From IMG/VR virus record IMGVR_UViG_3300042090_002485, positions 123,863 through 187,862 of that record: 64,000 bases of DNA, one strand, 5' to 3'. Below the pieces are notes generated by a model. It did not search any database and was not told the DNA's origin. It saw only the letters and a program-made list of their open reading frames with translations. The number at the start of each line of letters is the position of its first letter. Within the stretch, counting starts at the first letter, position 1. A program made the position numbers and the translations under genes. This stretch comes from a virus. Positions 24,164 to 31,846 of the stretch are shown here, one piece after another.

Positions 24164-24735
24164 GCAAGCGCATGACCCGCCCGCCGCGCGTGGTCTACGC
24201 GACCAAGCGCGAGCGCAACATCCTCGACGAAGTCCGCGTGCGTCCGTCGTTTGGCGCCATCGTCAAGCGGGCACGCGAAATCGGTGACTGGAACTTCGTT
24301 GCGTTCAAGGGTCGCCCGGCCCTGCGGTGCAAAGAAACCGAGTTCGTGCTCGTTGGCGGGCATCCCGAGAACATCTGCGTGGTGTGGTGGGCTTGCCTCG
24401 ACTACCTCAACAACTTCGAGAGCATGGTGCGAGCGCTGTTCGGCAGCCGCTCACAGGCCGACGGCGCGCACGTGCTGTGGGGCGGCAGCCATGGCGAGGG
24501 GACGGAGACCCGCCGCATGGTCGCCCGCGCGGCGCTCGCGCTCGCTGCCGACAAGGTTCTGGGCCGCGCAGCGCCCGATGAGCGCATCGTCCTGGTCGAC
24601 ACCACAGGCATCACGCACGACATGATTTGGATGGAGGCGATCGGCTGCGACGAGGAGGTATACGTCAAGTGCCCCGAACGTGGCGCCGCGCCAACGTGCG
24701 CGCGATGCATCGCGGCTCGCGTAGTGTCGCCATGA
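24160..24735 (+). CDS. VTC module fused to a 140-residue N-terminal domain
   Basis: 191 aa. The N-terminal domain is alpha/beta with a WNFVAFKGRPALRCKETE start and CVVWWACLDYLNNF core, unrecognised. The module is TTGITHDMI with His153, VKCPE with Cys171 and PTCARCIA with Cys180 and Cys183. The Cys171-Cys180 spacing is shorter than usual. Confidence 0.75.
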   Translation: MSKRMTRPPRVVYATKRERNILDEVRVRPSFGAIVKRAREIGDWNFVAFKGRPALRCKETEFVLVGGHPENICVVWWACLDYLNNFESMVRALFGSRSQADGAHVLWGGSHGEGTETRRMVARAALALAADKVLGRAAPDERIVLVDTTGITHDMIWMEAIGCDEEVYVKCPERGAAPTCARCIAARVVSP

Positions 24736-24902
24736 CGACGTGGACCGATGCGCATGGCGTCGTGCACATTTGCACGCAGTGGGTCGTCTCCAAGCGATGG
24801 ACCCTAACGTGCGACGTCGACATGTACGTGACCCCTGACAAAATCGCGAGGCCTCCGGTGTGTGTCCTGTGCCTCGCAACGTGGTTGGAAGGGCAATCAT
24901 GA
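24732..24902 (+). CDS. VTC-module protein, 56 aa (near-minimal)
   Basis: TDAHGVVHIC gives His12, LTCDV gives Cys27 and PVCVLCLA gives Cys44 and Cys47. One of the shortest members and a useful definition of the minimal unit. The T of the motif is replaced by V. Confidence 0.8.
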   Translation: MTTWTDAHGVVHICTQWVVSKRWTLTCDVDMYVTPDKIARPPVCVLCLATWLEGQS

Positions 24903-25078
24903 CGTGGACCGACTTCAAAACGGGCATCACGCACGAGATGACCGAGAACGACGAACATGGCGTCTGGTTCACGTCGTTGTGCTGCGGCTGCGATGTACGA
25001 TGGCACTGGGCTGAAGCCCGCGGCACGCTCGTGACGTGCGTGGTGTGCATCGCGATCCTGATGAGGCGCACGTCATGA
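24899..25078 (+). CDS. VTC-module protein, 59 aa
   Basis: MTWTDFKTGITHEM gives His12, LCCGC gives Cys28 and Cys29, and LVTCVVCIA gives Cys47 and Cys50. The MTWTD start is shared with the next gene, showing recent duplication. Confidence 0.8.
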   Translation: MTWTDFKTGITHEMTENDEHGVWFTSLCCGCDVRWHWAEARGTLVTCVVCIAILMRRTS

Positions 25079-25266
25079 CGTGGACCGATCCCACCGGCAT
25101 CACCCACGAGATGGTACGCACAGCGAACTTCAAGACGACGTTCGGTTACGGCCTCAACTGCGAACCCGCGCTGTTGTTCGGCATGGGCGCGTCGAATTGG
25201 CCGACGCGTGTGGTGACGTGCGTGAAGTGCCGAGCGGCCGAGCCATGGCCGGGGCCGGGCCTATGA
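25075..25266 (+). CDS. VTC-module protein, 63 aa
   Basis: MTWTDPTGITHEM gives His11, LNCEP gives Cys29 and VVTCVKCRA gives Cys49 and Cys52. Paralog of the gene at 24899; their central regions already differ fully. Confidence 0.8.
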   Translation: MTWTDPTGITHEMVRTANFKTTFGYGLNCEPALLFGMGASNWPTRVVTCVKCRAAEPWPGPGL

Positions 25267-25472
25267 CGTTGACCTGGCGCGACGCCGCGGGCGTTGTTCA
25301 CCGCGTCTATGACGTGACGGGCTGGATGTTTATGTGTCCCTATGACCTCCGAATATGTAGGTTCTTTGGGTGCGACGTCCTAACGACGATCAGCGACGAG
25401 GCAATTCGAGTCGACGGCGTGGTGACGTGCGTGGAGTGCTTGGCCGTGCTGGCCATCACAGGAAAGGAGTAA
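25263..25472 (+). CDS. VTC-module protein, 69 aa
   Basis: MTLTWRDAAGVVHRV gives His13, MFMCPY gives Cys25 (also Cys32 and Cys37) and VVTCVECLA gives Cys56 and Cys59. It belongs with the MTWTD-type members upstream. Confidence 0.8.
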   Translation: MTLTWRDAAGVVHRVYDVTGWMFMCPYDLRICRFFGCDVLTTISDEAIRVDGVVTCVECLAVLAITGKE

Positions 25473-25474
25473 CC

Positions 25475-25522
25475 ATGCTTATCCGGTTGTCACCCAAGGA
25501 ATGCGTAACTCATGAAACGTAA
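25475..25522 (+). CDS. Possible 15-codon leader peptide
   Basis: ATG 25475 has an excellent ribosome site (GGAAAGGAG). The frame MLIRLSPKECVTHET stops just inside the next gene's start region (25512). It may couple translation of the next gene, or be the remnant of a lost gene. Confidence 0.35.
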   Translation: MLIRLSPKECVTHET

Positions 25523-25907
25523 GAAGGTCACAGAGGCGTTCCAGTATTTGGACGTCGACTGGAATCGCACGTTCAAGCCGAAGTGGAGTGACTCGGCCGT
25601 CGAGTTGACCTTCTACAAAGGCAAGGTGCTCGTCAGCGTGCCGTACGGCACCGCGCGCGCGAAGGCACTCCAGGAGCAAACAGGGTTCGTCGTGGCGGGG
25701 TCCGCGTGGCTTCACGCCAAGGATATCGACGGCCTCATCAAGCTCCTGCGTGAAGGACGCCGCGTCTATATGCAGCACCAGCGAGATGCTCTCAAGGTCG
25801 CCAACTGCGATGACTGTCGCAAGATTTTCGGCGGTGTCTGCGATCGTCACCGACCGCTGTTCAAGAAGTACGGCAAGAAGAAATCTCCGCCACGGGGACT
25901 CCGATGA
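25512..25907 (+). CDS. Hypothetical protein with C-terminal Cys pairs, 131 aa
   Basis: A basic N-terminus and an alpha/beta body (VELTFYKGKVLVSVPYG, ALQEQTGFVVAGSAWL) lead to CDDCRKIFGGVCDRH, a possible zinc site, and a Lys-rich tail. No VTC signature. No strong ribosome site of its own. Confidence 0.65.
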   Translation: MKRKKVTEAFQYLDVDWNRTFKPKWSDSAVELTFYKGKVLVSVPYGTARAKALQEQTGFVVAGSAWLHAKDIDGLIKLLREGRRVYMQHQRDALKVANCDDCRKIFGGVCDRHRPLFKKYGKKKSPPRGLR

Positions 25908-25940
25908 CTGGGTGTCAACCGGATAAGCATGGGAGTAACC

Positions 25941-26117
25941 ATGTTCCTGCCTGCTATGGAGGGCCGCTACGTCGACAACGACTACATCACGCACGTGTGC
26001 GTGCTGCAGACGATAGGTGTGCACCGATGGCGTACCCGCTGCAGTCTGACCCCAACGAACGCGCAGGTTGACCATATCCGAGTCACGGTCACCTGTGTGT
26101 TGTGCATCGCGCCGTGA
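25941..26117 (+). CDS. VTC-module protein, 58 aa
   Basis: DYITHVC gives His18, TRCSL gives Cys34 and TVTCVLCIAP gives Cys52 and Cys55. ATG 25941 is chosen over 25929 because GGGAG-TAACC precedes it, the same spacing seen at 25475. Confidence 0.75.
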   Translation: MFLPAMEGRYVDNDYITHVCVLQTIGVHRWRTRCSLTPTNAQVDHIRVTVTCVLCIAP

Positions 26118-26302
26118 GCCGTCGCGATCGAGACCCGGTGTGGTCTGACGACAGCGGCATTGTGCATCGCCTCTACCCTGGGTCTTCATTACGCTTGCGC
26201 GTTGCTTGTAGCAGCTTCGACTACCAGAAACCCGACCGACGCGGGCGCTACGTGCGGCGGATCGTCACATGTGTCCGCTGCCTCGCGACGTTCGCGCGAT
26301 AA
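26114..26302 (+). CDS. VTC-module protein, 62 aa
   Basis: DDSGIVHRL gives His18, VACSS gives Cys32 and IVTCVRCLA gives Cys53 and Cys56. GTG start, 4-base overlap. Confidence 0.8.
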   Translation: MSRRDRDPVWSDDSGIVHRLYPGSSLRLRVACSSFDYQKPDRRGRYVRRIVTCVRCLATFAR

Positions 26303-26333
26303 ACATCATCACAACAGGAAGGAGGCAACGAAC

Positions 26334-26549
26334 ATGTCCAAGCAGCTCAAGAGCACCGCCCCGTCCCGCTCCGTCATCGACGTCGGCCCCGGCGACTACA
26401 TCAAGATCGGCTCGCACTGGGAGAAGATCACCTCGAACAGTGCCCAGGGCGCGGAGCACACGCCGCGGAGCTGGAGCGTGCGCACCGAGCGCGGGGAGTA
26501 CGGGATGTTCGGCATCAACCGGTACGCCAAAGCGGAGGACCTCGAATGA
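26334..26549 (+). CDS. Small beta-rich protein, 71 aa
   Basis: ATG with AGGAAGGAGG upstream, one of the strongest ribosome sites here. VGPGDYIKIGSHWEKITSN and WSVRTERGEYGMFG suggest an SH3-like barrel. No cysteines. Probably an abundant small protein of unknown role. Confidence 0.7.
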   Translation: MSKQLKSTAPSRSVIDVGPGDYIKIGSHWEKITSNSAQGAEHTPRSWSVRTERGEYGMFGINRYAKAEDLE

Positions 26550-26710
26550 ACGGTTGCTGCATGGCCTCGTGCGACGGACGTAGCCACGACCTCGAGTGCC
26601 GCTGGTATTGGCCTTGCGGCTGTCCTAAAGAACGACCTGCAGGGGCAAAGCGCGCAAAGCCACACGTGCATCGCTACGAAGAACCCGATGACAACGAGGA
26701 CCTCGAGTGA
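26546..26710 (+). CDS. Small Cys-rich protein, 54 aa
   Basis: Missed by length cut-offs but tied in by ATGA and GTGA overlaps. NGCCMASCDGRSHDLECRW and CGCPKE give seven Cys in 32 residues, likely metal binding or disulfides, followed by a charged tail. Confidence 0.55.
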   Translation: MNGCCMASCDGRSHDLECRWYWPCGCPKERPAGAKRAKPHVHRYEEPDDNEDLE

Positions 26711-26940
26711 CGTTCGACGAAGACGACACCCGCATCCGTGTTCGCGCGGGCAATCACGCAGTGGTGCGTCGAGTCCGCGACGACTTCGTTCACCTCATCA
26801 TTCCACGCCGGCGCGGCCCTGACGATGTCGCACTAACCGCGGCGTGCCATGCACCATGGGCGATGTGGACGTACGCCCGTGTGGACGCGCCGCTGACCTG
26901 TGTGTTGTGCATCGCATACGATATTCAATGCCCGTCATGA
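26707..26940 (+). CDS. VTC-module protein, 77 aa
   Basis: DDFVHLI gives His29, AACHAPW gives Cys47 and PLTCVLCIA gives Cys65 and Cys68. Acidic N-terminus (MTFDEDD). GTG start overlapping the previous TGA. Confidence 0.8.
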   Translation: MTFDEDDTRIRVRAGNHAVVRRVRDDFVHLIIPRRRGPDDVALTAACHAPWAMWTYARVDAPLTCVLCIAYDIQCPS

Positions 26941-27125
26941 ACGTGTCGCTGCCGTCTCTCGAGGGCGATCGCGCGGTCGCCCCTGACGGCGTCGTTCATG
27001 TCTGGGACAAGCTAGTCGACGGCACGATCTGCGGCTCGCAGGTCGAATGGTGGCGATTCCGGCTCGTCAACAGGGACACGCTCGTGACGTGCGTGGGATG
27101 TGTCGCTCGTGCGCCCGCGGACTAA
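26937..27125 (+). CDS. VTC-module protein, 62 aa
   Basis: APDGVVHVW gives His21, TICGS gives Cys32 and LVTCVGCVA gives Cys52 and Cys55. ATGA overlap. Confidence 0.8.
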   Translation: MNVSLPSLEGDRAVAPDGVVHVWDKLVDGTICGSQVEWWRFRLVNRDTLVTCVGCVARAPAD

Positions 27126-27315
27126 CAAATACACGCGCCCTGGCGACACCGTCGTGGATAGCACAGGCATCACGCACGTCGTCATAGACACCGACGCGTA
27201 CTGGATATGGTCGCACTGCCTCGTTCGCGGGATGCCCCCCGACTGGCGCGTGCGCGACGTCGCACCAACGTGCGTGCTCTGCATCGCAAAGAGGATTCAA
27301 CTTGGCACCTATTAA
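27109..27315 (+). CDS. VTC-module protein, 68 aa
   Basis: STGITHVV gives His23, SHCLV gives Cys37 and PTCVLCIA gives Cys55 and Cys58. GTG 27109 is used; GTG 27100 is also possible. It overlaps the previous gene by about 17 bases. Confidence 0.7.
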   Translation: MRPRTNKYTRPGDTVVDSTGITHVVIDTDAYWIWSHCLVRGMPPDWRVRDVAPTCVLCIAKRIQLGTY

Positions 27316-27520
27316 CTGCTTCTATGCGATCGGGGACGTCGTCCACATCGCGCGTTGCACGATGAGCACGTGGCGGTTGTTGTGCTGGGACGACGGAGAC
27401 ATCCCGCTCGGCGAGTACGGCCCCGAACCCATACACCCTGGCCCGCCCACGTGCGCGGCGTGCGTCGGGCGTGCACCTCGGGACCTCTACGACATGCTGC
27501 TCGAGCCGTCCCGTGCCTAA
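27302..27520 (+). CDS. VTC-module protein, 72 aa
   Basis: GDVVHIA gives His15, LLCWD gives Cys28 and PTCAACVG gives Cys51 and Cys54. TTG start supported by AGAGGA about 7 bases upstream. Confidence 0.75.
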   Translation: MAPINCFYAIGDVVHIARCTMSTWRLLCWDDGDIPLGEYGPEPIHPGPPTCAACVGRAPRDLYDMLLEPSRA

Positions 27521-27725
27521 GCTCCCCGCCGATCACGTCGCGCCGCACACCGACGCCAAGGGCATCACGCACGTCGCGATCGTCTTCGACGGCAGCTGGG
27601 TCGTGCGCTGCAACTGGGTATACCTGGCGAGCTGGCAGGTCCAGGCGTCCATCGGAGCCGTGGTCACATGCGCGACCTGCGTGGCGCTCGCGCCAGACGT
27701 GTTCTACGAGAAGGAGAGGTACTGA
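27513..27725 (+). CDS. VTC-module protein, 70 aa
   Basis: AKGITHVA gives His20, VRCNW gives Cys33 and VVTCATCVA gives Cys53 and Cys56. GTG start within the previous gene. Confidence 0.75.
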   Translation: MPKLPADHVAPHTDAKGITHVAIVFDGSWVVRCNWVYLASWQVQASIGAVVTCATCVALAPDVFYEKERY

Positions 27726-27949
27726 TGGCACGCGCGGGTAACTACGACGAAACCCAGGGTGCCGCGGCATGGCGCACCACCGACGGCCTCATTCACGTTG
27801 TGACCGCGATGCGACGAGACAAGGGGTGGCAGCAGTTGTGCCGTGTCCACGGGCTCGACGTCGGCAAGACGCTGCCTGGAGACCGTTCGGACCATCTAGT
27901 CACGTGCGTCCGCTGCATCGCACAGCTAATCTACCTGGCGGCGTTGTGA
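27725..27949 (+). CDS. VTC-module protein, 74 aa
   Basis: TDGLIHVV gives His24, QLCRV gives Cys39 and LVTCVRCIA gives Cys61 and Cys64, with a hydrophobic tail (QLIYLAAL). GAGAGG precedes the ATG. Confidence 0.8.
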   Translation: MARAGNYDETQGAAAWRTTDGLIHVVTAMRRDKGWQQLCRVHGLDVGKTLPGDRSDHLVTCVRCIAQLIYLAAL

Positions 27950-28152
27950 GGCGTGTCCTGCCCGGGCACCGCGTCGCATGTCCCGATGGCTTGGTTCACC
28001 TTGTGTACGAGGTCGATATCAGCCCTCCACGGATCTACGTGCACTGCCCAAACGACTTTCCGCGGAACCGCGTGCAGATCGTGCTGACGCAACCGCTGAC
28101 GTGCGTGGTGTGCTTGACCTGCGAGCTGCGCGGAGATGCCGATGACCCGTGA
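27946..28152 (+). CDS. VTC-module protein, 68 aa
   Basis: PDGLVHLV gives His18, VHCPN gives Cys34 and PLTCVVCLT gives Cys53 and Cys56. GTG start in a 4-base overlap; acidic tail. Confidence 0.8.
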   Translation: MRRVLPGHRVACPDGLVHLVYEVDISPPRIYVHCPNDFPRNRVQIVLTQPLTCVVCLTCELRGDADDP

Positions 28153-28324
28153 TGGTGCAGGACGGCGTGTTGCCTCGTACGGTCTCATCCACATCGTGGA
28201 TTTCTTTCTCTTCGGAGACGCTGTTACGTTGTGCAACGTCACCCCTCTCAACATCGACGAATGGGAGTACTCTCGTCGCCGTACCACATGCGTGCTGTGC
28301 ATCGCACTGGAGAACAAACAATGA
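28136..28324 (+). CDS. VTC-module protein, 62 aa
   Basis: SYGLIHIV gives His19, TLCNV gives Cys33 and TTCVLCIA gives Cys52 and Cys55. ATG 28136 or 28142. Similar in layout to the upstream gene. Confidence 0.75.
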   Translation: MPMTRDGAGRRVASYGLIHIVDFFLFGDAVTLCNVTPLNIDEWEYSRRRTTCVLCIALENKQ

Positions 28325-28800
28325 ACGAACACATGGACGAACAAGAACATCAACGACTCCACCAAGAAGCCAACCAGATGATCTGCGACCTGCTCAACAG
28401 GTTCGCCGACGAAGCACAGCTGGCCATGCACGCGCGCTTCAACTGCCCGGAGTCGGATGAATCGCCCGAGGCGCGCCGGCGGCGCGACTGCATCTCGCAA
28501 GAGGTCCACGGCGCGCTTGCGCAGGCCACGGGCGCGATGGAGGGGTTCCTCGTCGCACGCGGCGCCGAAGCGCTAGAGGCGTACCGGGATCGTGTCCGGT
28601 CGTTCATGAACGGCTACGTCACCGGGCTGCGCGCCGGCGGCGTACCCGCGGAGCAGATCCCGGCGGTGATCAACCAGATCGGTGCGACGATGGTCGAAGC
28701 GGGAACGCCAATGGCGCCCGCATCGCAGGAGCCGATACGTCGGTCAGGGAGGCCACTGCGTGAGGTGATGGCGGGGCGGCGGCACCGGAGACGGCGATGA
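28321..28800 (+). CDS. Helical hypothetical protein, 159 aa
   Basis: It is helical throughout (EHQRLHQEANQMICDLLNRF; GALAQATGAMEGFLVARGAE) with an Arg-rich end (GRPLREVMAGRRHRRRR) suited to nucleic acid. No VTC module though embedded in the array. Confidence 0.7.
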   Translation: MNEHMDEQEHQRLHQEANQMICDLLNRFADEAQLAMHARFNCPESDESPEARRRRDCISQEVHGALAQATGAMEGFLVARGAEALEAYRDRVRSFMNGYVTGLRAGGVPAEQIPAVINQIGATMVEAGTPMAPASQEPIRRSGRPLREVMAGRRHRRRR

Positions 28801-28982
28801 TGCGACCGTATCGCATACGCGACGGCTTCGGTGTCGTGCACATCGAAAGTCTTCTCGCCGGGTATCCGCTGTGCAACCGGGAGCGTCGCCTGTTCGACGC
28901 CGACATCATTGGTCGCGAGGCCCTTGTCACCTGCGCCAGCTGCATCGGCGCGGCCCTCAACACCACTAGGAACGCCACATGA
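28797..28982 (+). CDS. VTC-module protein, 61 aa
   Basis: GFGVVHIE gives His15, PLCNR gives Cys26 and LVTCASCIG gives Cys46 and Cys49. Last member of array 2. Confidence 0.8.
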   Translation: MMRPYRIRDGFGVVHIESLLAGYPLCNRERRLFDADIIGREALVTCASCIGAALNTTRNAT

Positions 28983-29176
28983 AGATCCACATCGACCTAG
29001 CACTCGCCCTGCTCAACCTCATCCACAAACTCGTGTTCGCGCTGCTCAAGCTGTCCAACATGATCCTCGCTTGGACGCAAGCTGCGAATCAGCGTAAGCG
29101 CGAAGCGACGCGACCGGCGCCCGCCCCGCCTGCGTGGTTCGAGCCGCAGCGTGGCGCCCCGTTGCTCACCAATTAA
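28979..29176 (+). CDS. Small membrane-associated protein, 65 aa
   Basis: A long leucine-rich segment (IDLALALLNLIHKLVFALLK, residues 4-23) continues to MILAW, then a basic Pro-rich tail. Probably membrane inserted or amphipathic. ATGA overlap upstream. Confidence 0.6.
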   Translation: MKIHIDLALALLNLIHKLVFALLKLSNMILAWTQAANQRKREATRPAPAPPAWFEPQRGAPLLTN

Positions 29177-29194
29177 CCCCACAACTGGATTCCC

Positions 29195-29317
29195 ATGACC
29201 CAAGCGCTCATCATCGCGGCCACCTTCATCGCGACCTTCCTCGAAGCCATCCTCGCATTGCTACTGGGCGACGACCAACCAGTGGTCGTGCATAAACCGG
29301 CGGCCTTCTACGATTGA
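29195..29317 (+). CDS. Small membrane protein, 40 aa
   Basis: LIIAATFIATFLEAILALLL is one membrane helix, followed by a short polar tail. Its TGA (29315-29317) abuts the stop of the convergent fibre gene (29318-29320), with no terminator space between. Confidence 0.5.
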   Translation: MTQALIIAATFIATFLEAILALLLGDDQPVVVHKPAAFYD

Positions 29318-31843
29318 TCACGTACGAGGTTTCGCCGTACCTGTAACCATACCGCCAGGACGGACAGCGCCCGTGACCGTATCGGCTTCCAGGGCACGTG
29401 CTGTTCCAGCCACGCTAGTTTTTTGCGTTGACCCCGTAACTGTCTCGGGTTGTGCCAGAACTGCAGTTCCCGCAACCGCAGCGGAACGCACCGCGGCGGC
29501 AATCACCGTCGCAGGTACATCAGGCGCAACGACGTAGCCCATCTGCGCCGTGACCGTGCCTTGGTGCGTGTGCACCTCGTTGACCTGGTCGCTCGGTGCC
29601 CGCAGCGCCTCGGCGACCGCACGGGCGCCGACGAATACCCGCGCCACGGCGTCGGTGATGGTCGGCAGCGTCTCCGTTGGCGCGCGGAAGAACGCAGCCA
29701 CGCCCGCAACGGCGTCGGACAAGGTCGGCAGCGTCTCGACAATGGCGCGACGCGCTGCGGTCACTCGAGCGATGGCGTCGGTCGGCCTGGGCAGCGCCTC
29801 GGCAAGCGCGCGGGCGCCGATGAACGTGCGCGCGATGGCGTCGGACGGCGCGGGCAGTGTCTCAGCGACCGCGCGCGAAAATGCAGCAACAGCCGCAACC
29901 GCGTCGGTCAGCGTCGGCAGCGTTTCTGTCAGCGCTCGAACCACGCTCCCCGTGCTCGAAACGGCGTCGGACAGCGACGGCAGTGCCTCGGCGATCGCTC
30001 GAGCACCAACGAACGCTCGCGCGATGGCGTCGGTCGGCTTGGGCAACGCCTCGGCGATTGCCCGCGGGAACGTCGCAACAGCTGTGACGGCGTCGGTGAC
30101 GGTTGGCAGAGTCTCGGCGATTGCCCGCGGGAACCTCGCGACCATCGCAACCGCGTCGCTCGGTGTTGGCAGGGTCTCCGTGATCGTGCGCGCGCCGACG
30201 AACACCCGCGCGACGGAGTCGGTGAGCGTCGGCAGCGTCTCGGCAACCGCGCGGGTGTAAGCTACGGCGCGCGCGAGCGCGTCGGTCACTGTTGGCAGTG
30301 TTTCTGCGAGGTTGCGCGTCCCGACGAAGACCCGTGCGACGGCGTCGGTGACAGTCGGCAAGGTCTCCGCGACCGCGCGCGAACCGACGAACACCCGCGC
30401 GACGGCGTCGGTGAGCGTCGGCAACGTCTCGCCGATGCTGCGCGTGAAGCTCCCCGAAGACGATTCGCTCACGCTGTCGAATATGGTCGGCAGGGTTTCG
30501 GCGATCGCGCGCGCGCCAACGAACATGCGGGCCACCGCATCAGTGGGCGTCGGCAGCGTCTCTGCAATGGCGCGTGCGAGGACTTGCTGGATGGCAACGG
30601 CGTCCGTCGGGGTCGGCAACGTCTCGGCCACGGCACGATCAAACGCGGCGATCCGCGCAACCGCATCGGCGAGCGTCGGCAGCGTTTCGCTGATCGCTCG
30701 AGTCAGGGCTTGCTGCGCGGCGATCGCGTCGGTGAGCGTCGACAACGTCTCCGCGATCGCCCGTGTGAACACCACAACAGCAACGACAGCGTCGGTGAGC
30801 GTCGGCAGCGTCTCCGAGATCGCACGCGACAATCCTTGCGACGCTGTGACGGCGTCGGTGAGCGTCGGCAGCGTCTCAGCGATCGCTCGAGCACCGGCGA
30901 ACACCCGCGCGACAGCGTCGGTCGGCGTCGGCAGCGTCTCGGCGATCGCTCGAGCGCCCACAAACATGCGGGCGACGGCGTCGGTGACGGTCGGCAGGGT
31001 CTCGCCGATGGTCGCAATGTTCTGCACCGCGCGCGACACGGAGTCGCTGACGGTCGTCAAGGTCTCGCTGATGCCTCGAGTGCCGACGAAAACGCGCGCG
31101 ATGGCGTCGGTCAAGGTCGGCAGGGTCTCAGCAATCGCTCGAGCACCGATGAATTGCCGCGCAACGGCATCGGTCGGCGTTGACAGGGTCTCAGCGAGGG
31201 CTCGTGCGAGGACTTGTTGGGTCGAAACGGCGTCTGTGACCGTCGGCAGGGTCTCCGCGATGGCTCGCGCACCGATAAACTGCCGCGCAACGGCATCGGT
31301 CGGCGTTGACAGGGTCTCAGCGATGGCTCGTGCGAGGACTTGTTGGATCGAAACGGCGTCTGTGACCGTCGGCAGGGTCTCAGCGATGGCTCGGCTGAAG
31401 GACGCCTGCCGAGCGACGGCGTCAGTCGGCGTCGGCAGGGTCTCCGCGATGGCTCGCGCACCGATGAACTGCCGCGCAACGGCGTCGGTCAGCGTCGGCA
31501 GCGTTTCAGCAATCGCTCGGACGCCGATGAACTGCCGCGCAACGGCGTCGGTTGGCGTCGGCAGGGTCTCCGCGAGCGCACGCGCGTAGACCACCTGCCG
31601 CGAAACCGTGTCGGTCAGGGTTGGCAGCGTCTCGGCGATCGCTCGAGCACCGATGAACTGCCGCGCGATGGCGTCGGTTGGCGTCGGTACGGTCTCGGCG
31701 ATCGCGCGCGCCAGGACCTGCTGGATCGCGACCGAATCGGTGAGCGTCGGTAGCGTCTCGGCGATCGACTCGACGTAGTTGTGCGCGCCGCCCGGGATCG
31801 CCGAGATGGGTGCTGAGGAGATTGGTCCAAAGCCAAGGGCCAT
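29318..31843 (-). CDS. Repetitive phage fibre-like protein, 21-residue repeats
   Basis: 841 aa. From about residue 27 to 745 it is built of more than thirty 21-residue units of the form AIAETLPTxTDAVARxFxGAR. A non-repetitive C-terminal about 95 residues (VTAQMGYVVAPDVPATVIAA) follows. Regular Thr/Pro and Ala periodicity suggests a fibrous shaft; neighbours are virion genes. DNA-level repeats of 63 bases could let the shaft change length by recombination. Confidence 0.75.
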   Translation of the reverse strand: MALGFGPISSAPISAIPGGAHNYVESIAETLPTLTDSVAIQQVLARAIAETVPTPTDAIARQFIGARAIAETLPTLTDTVSRQVVYARALAETLPTPTDAVARQFIGVRAIAETLPTLTDAVARQFIGARAIAETLPTPTDAVARQASFSRAIAETLPTVTDAVSIQQVLARAIAETLSTPTDAVARQFIGARAIAETLPTVTDAVSTQQVLARALAETLSTPTDAVARQFIGARAIAETLPTLTDAIARVFVGTRGISETLTTVSDSVSRAVQNIATIGETLPTVTDAVARMFVGARAIAETLPTPTDAVARVFAGARAIAETLPTLTDAVTASQGLSRAISETLPTLTDAVVAVVVFTRAIAETLSTLTDAIAAQQALTRAISETLPTLADAVARIAAFDRAVAETLPTPTDAVAIQQVLARAIAETLPTPTDAVARMFVGARAIAETLPTIFDSVSESSSGSFTRSIGETLPTLTDAVARVFVGSRAVAETLPTVTDAVARVFVGTRNLAETLPTVTDALARAVAYTRAVAETLPTLTDSVARVFVGARTITETLPTPSDAVAMVARFPRAIAETLPTVTDAVTAVATFPRAIAEALPKPTDAIARAFVGARAIAEALPSLSDAVSSTGSVVRALTETLPTLTDAVAAVAAFSRAVAETLPAPSDAIARTFIGARALAEALPRPTDAIARVTAARRAIVETLPTLSDAVAGVAAFFRAPTETLPTITDAVARVFVGARAVAEALRAPSDQVNEVHTHQGTVTAQMGYVVAPDVPATVIAAAVRSAAVAGTAVLAQPETVTGSTQKTSVAGTARALEADTVTGAVRPGGMVTGTAKPRT
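29600..31770 (-). repeat. 63-bp tandem repeat tract
   Basis: Over thirty imperfect 63-base units encode the fibre shaft. On the plus strand the recurring core reads close to GGCGTCGGTGAGCGTCGGCA. Neighbouring units near 31140-31400 are nearly identical, indicating recent amplification there. Confidence 0.85.
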
Positions 31844-31846
31844 CGT

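Noticed and set aside
29450-31183. Long plus-strand reading frames opposite the fibre gene
   Set aside because: They are antisense shadows of the 63-base repeats; composition is Arg/Gly- or Val/Ser-rich and no ribosome site is present.
29600-31770. CRISPR array
   Set aside because: The regular 63-base repeats are translated end to end with no unique spacers.
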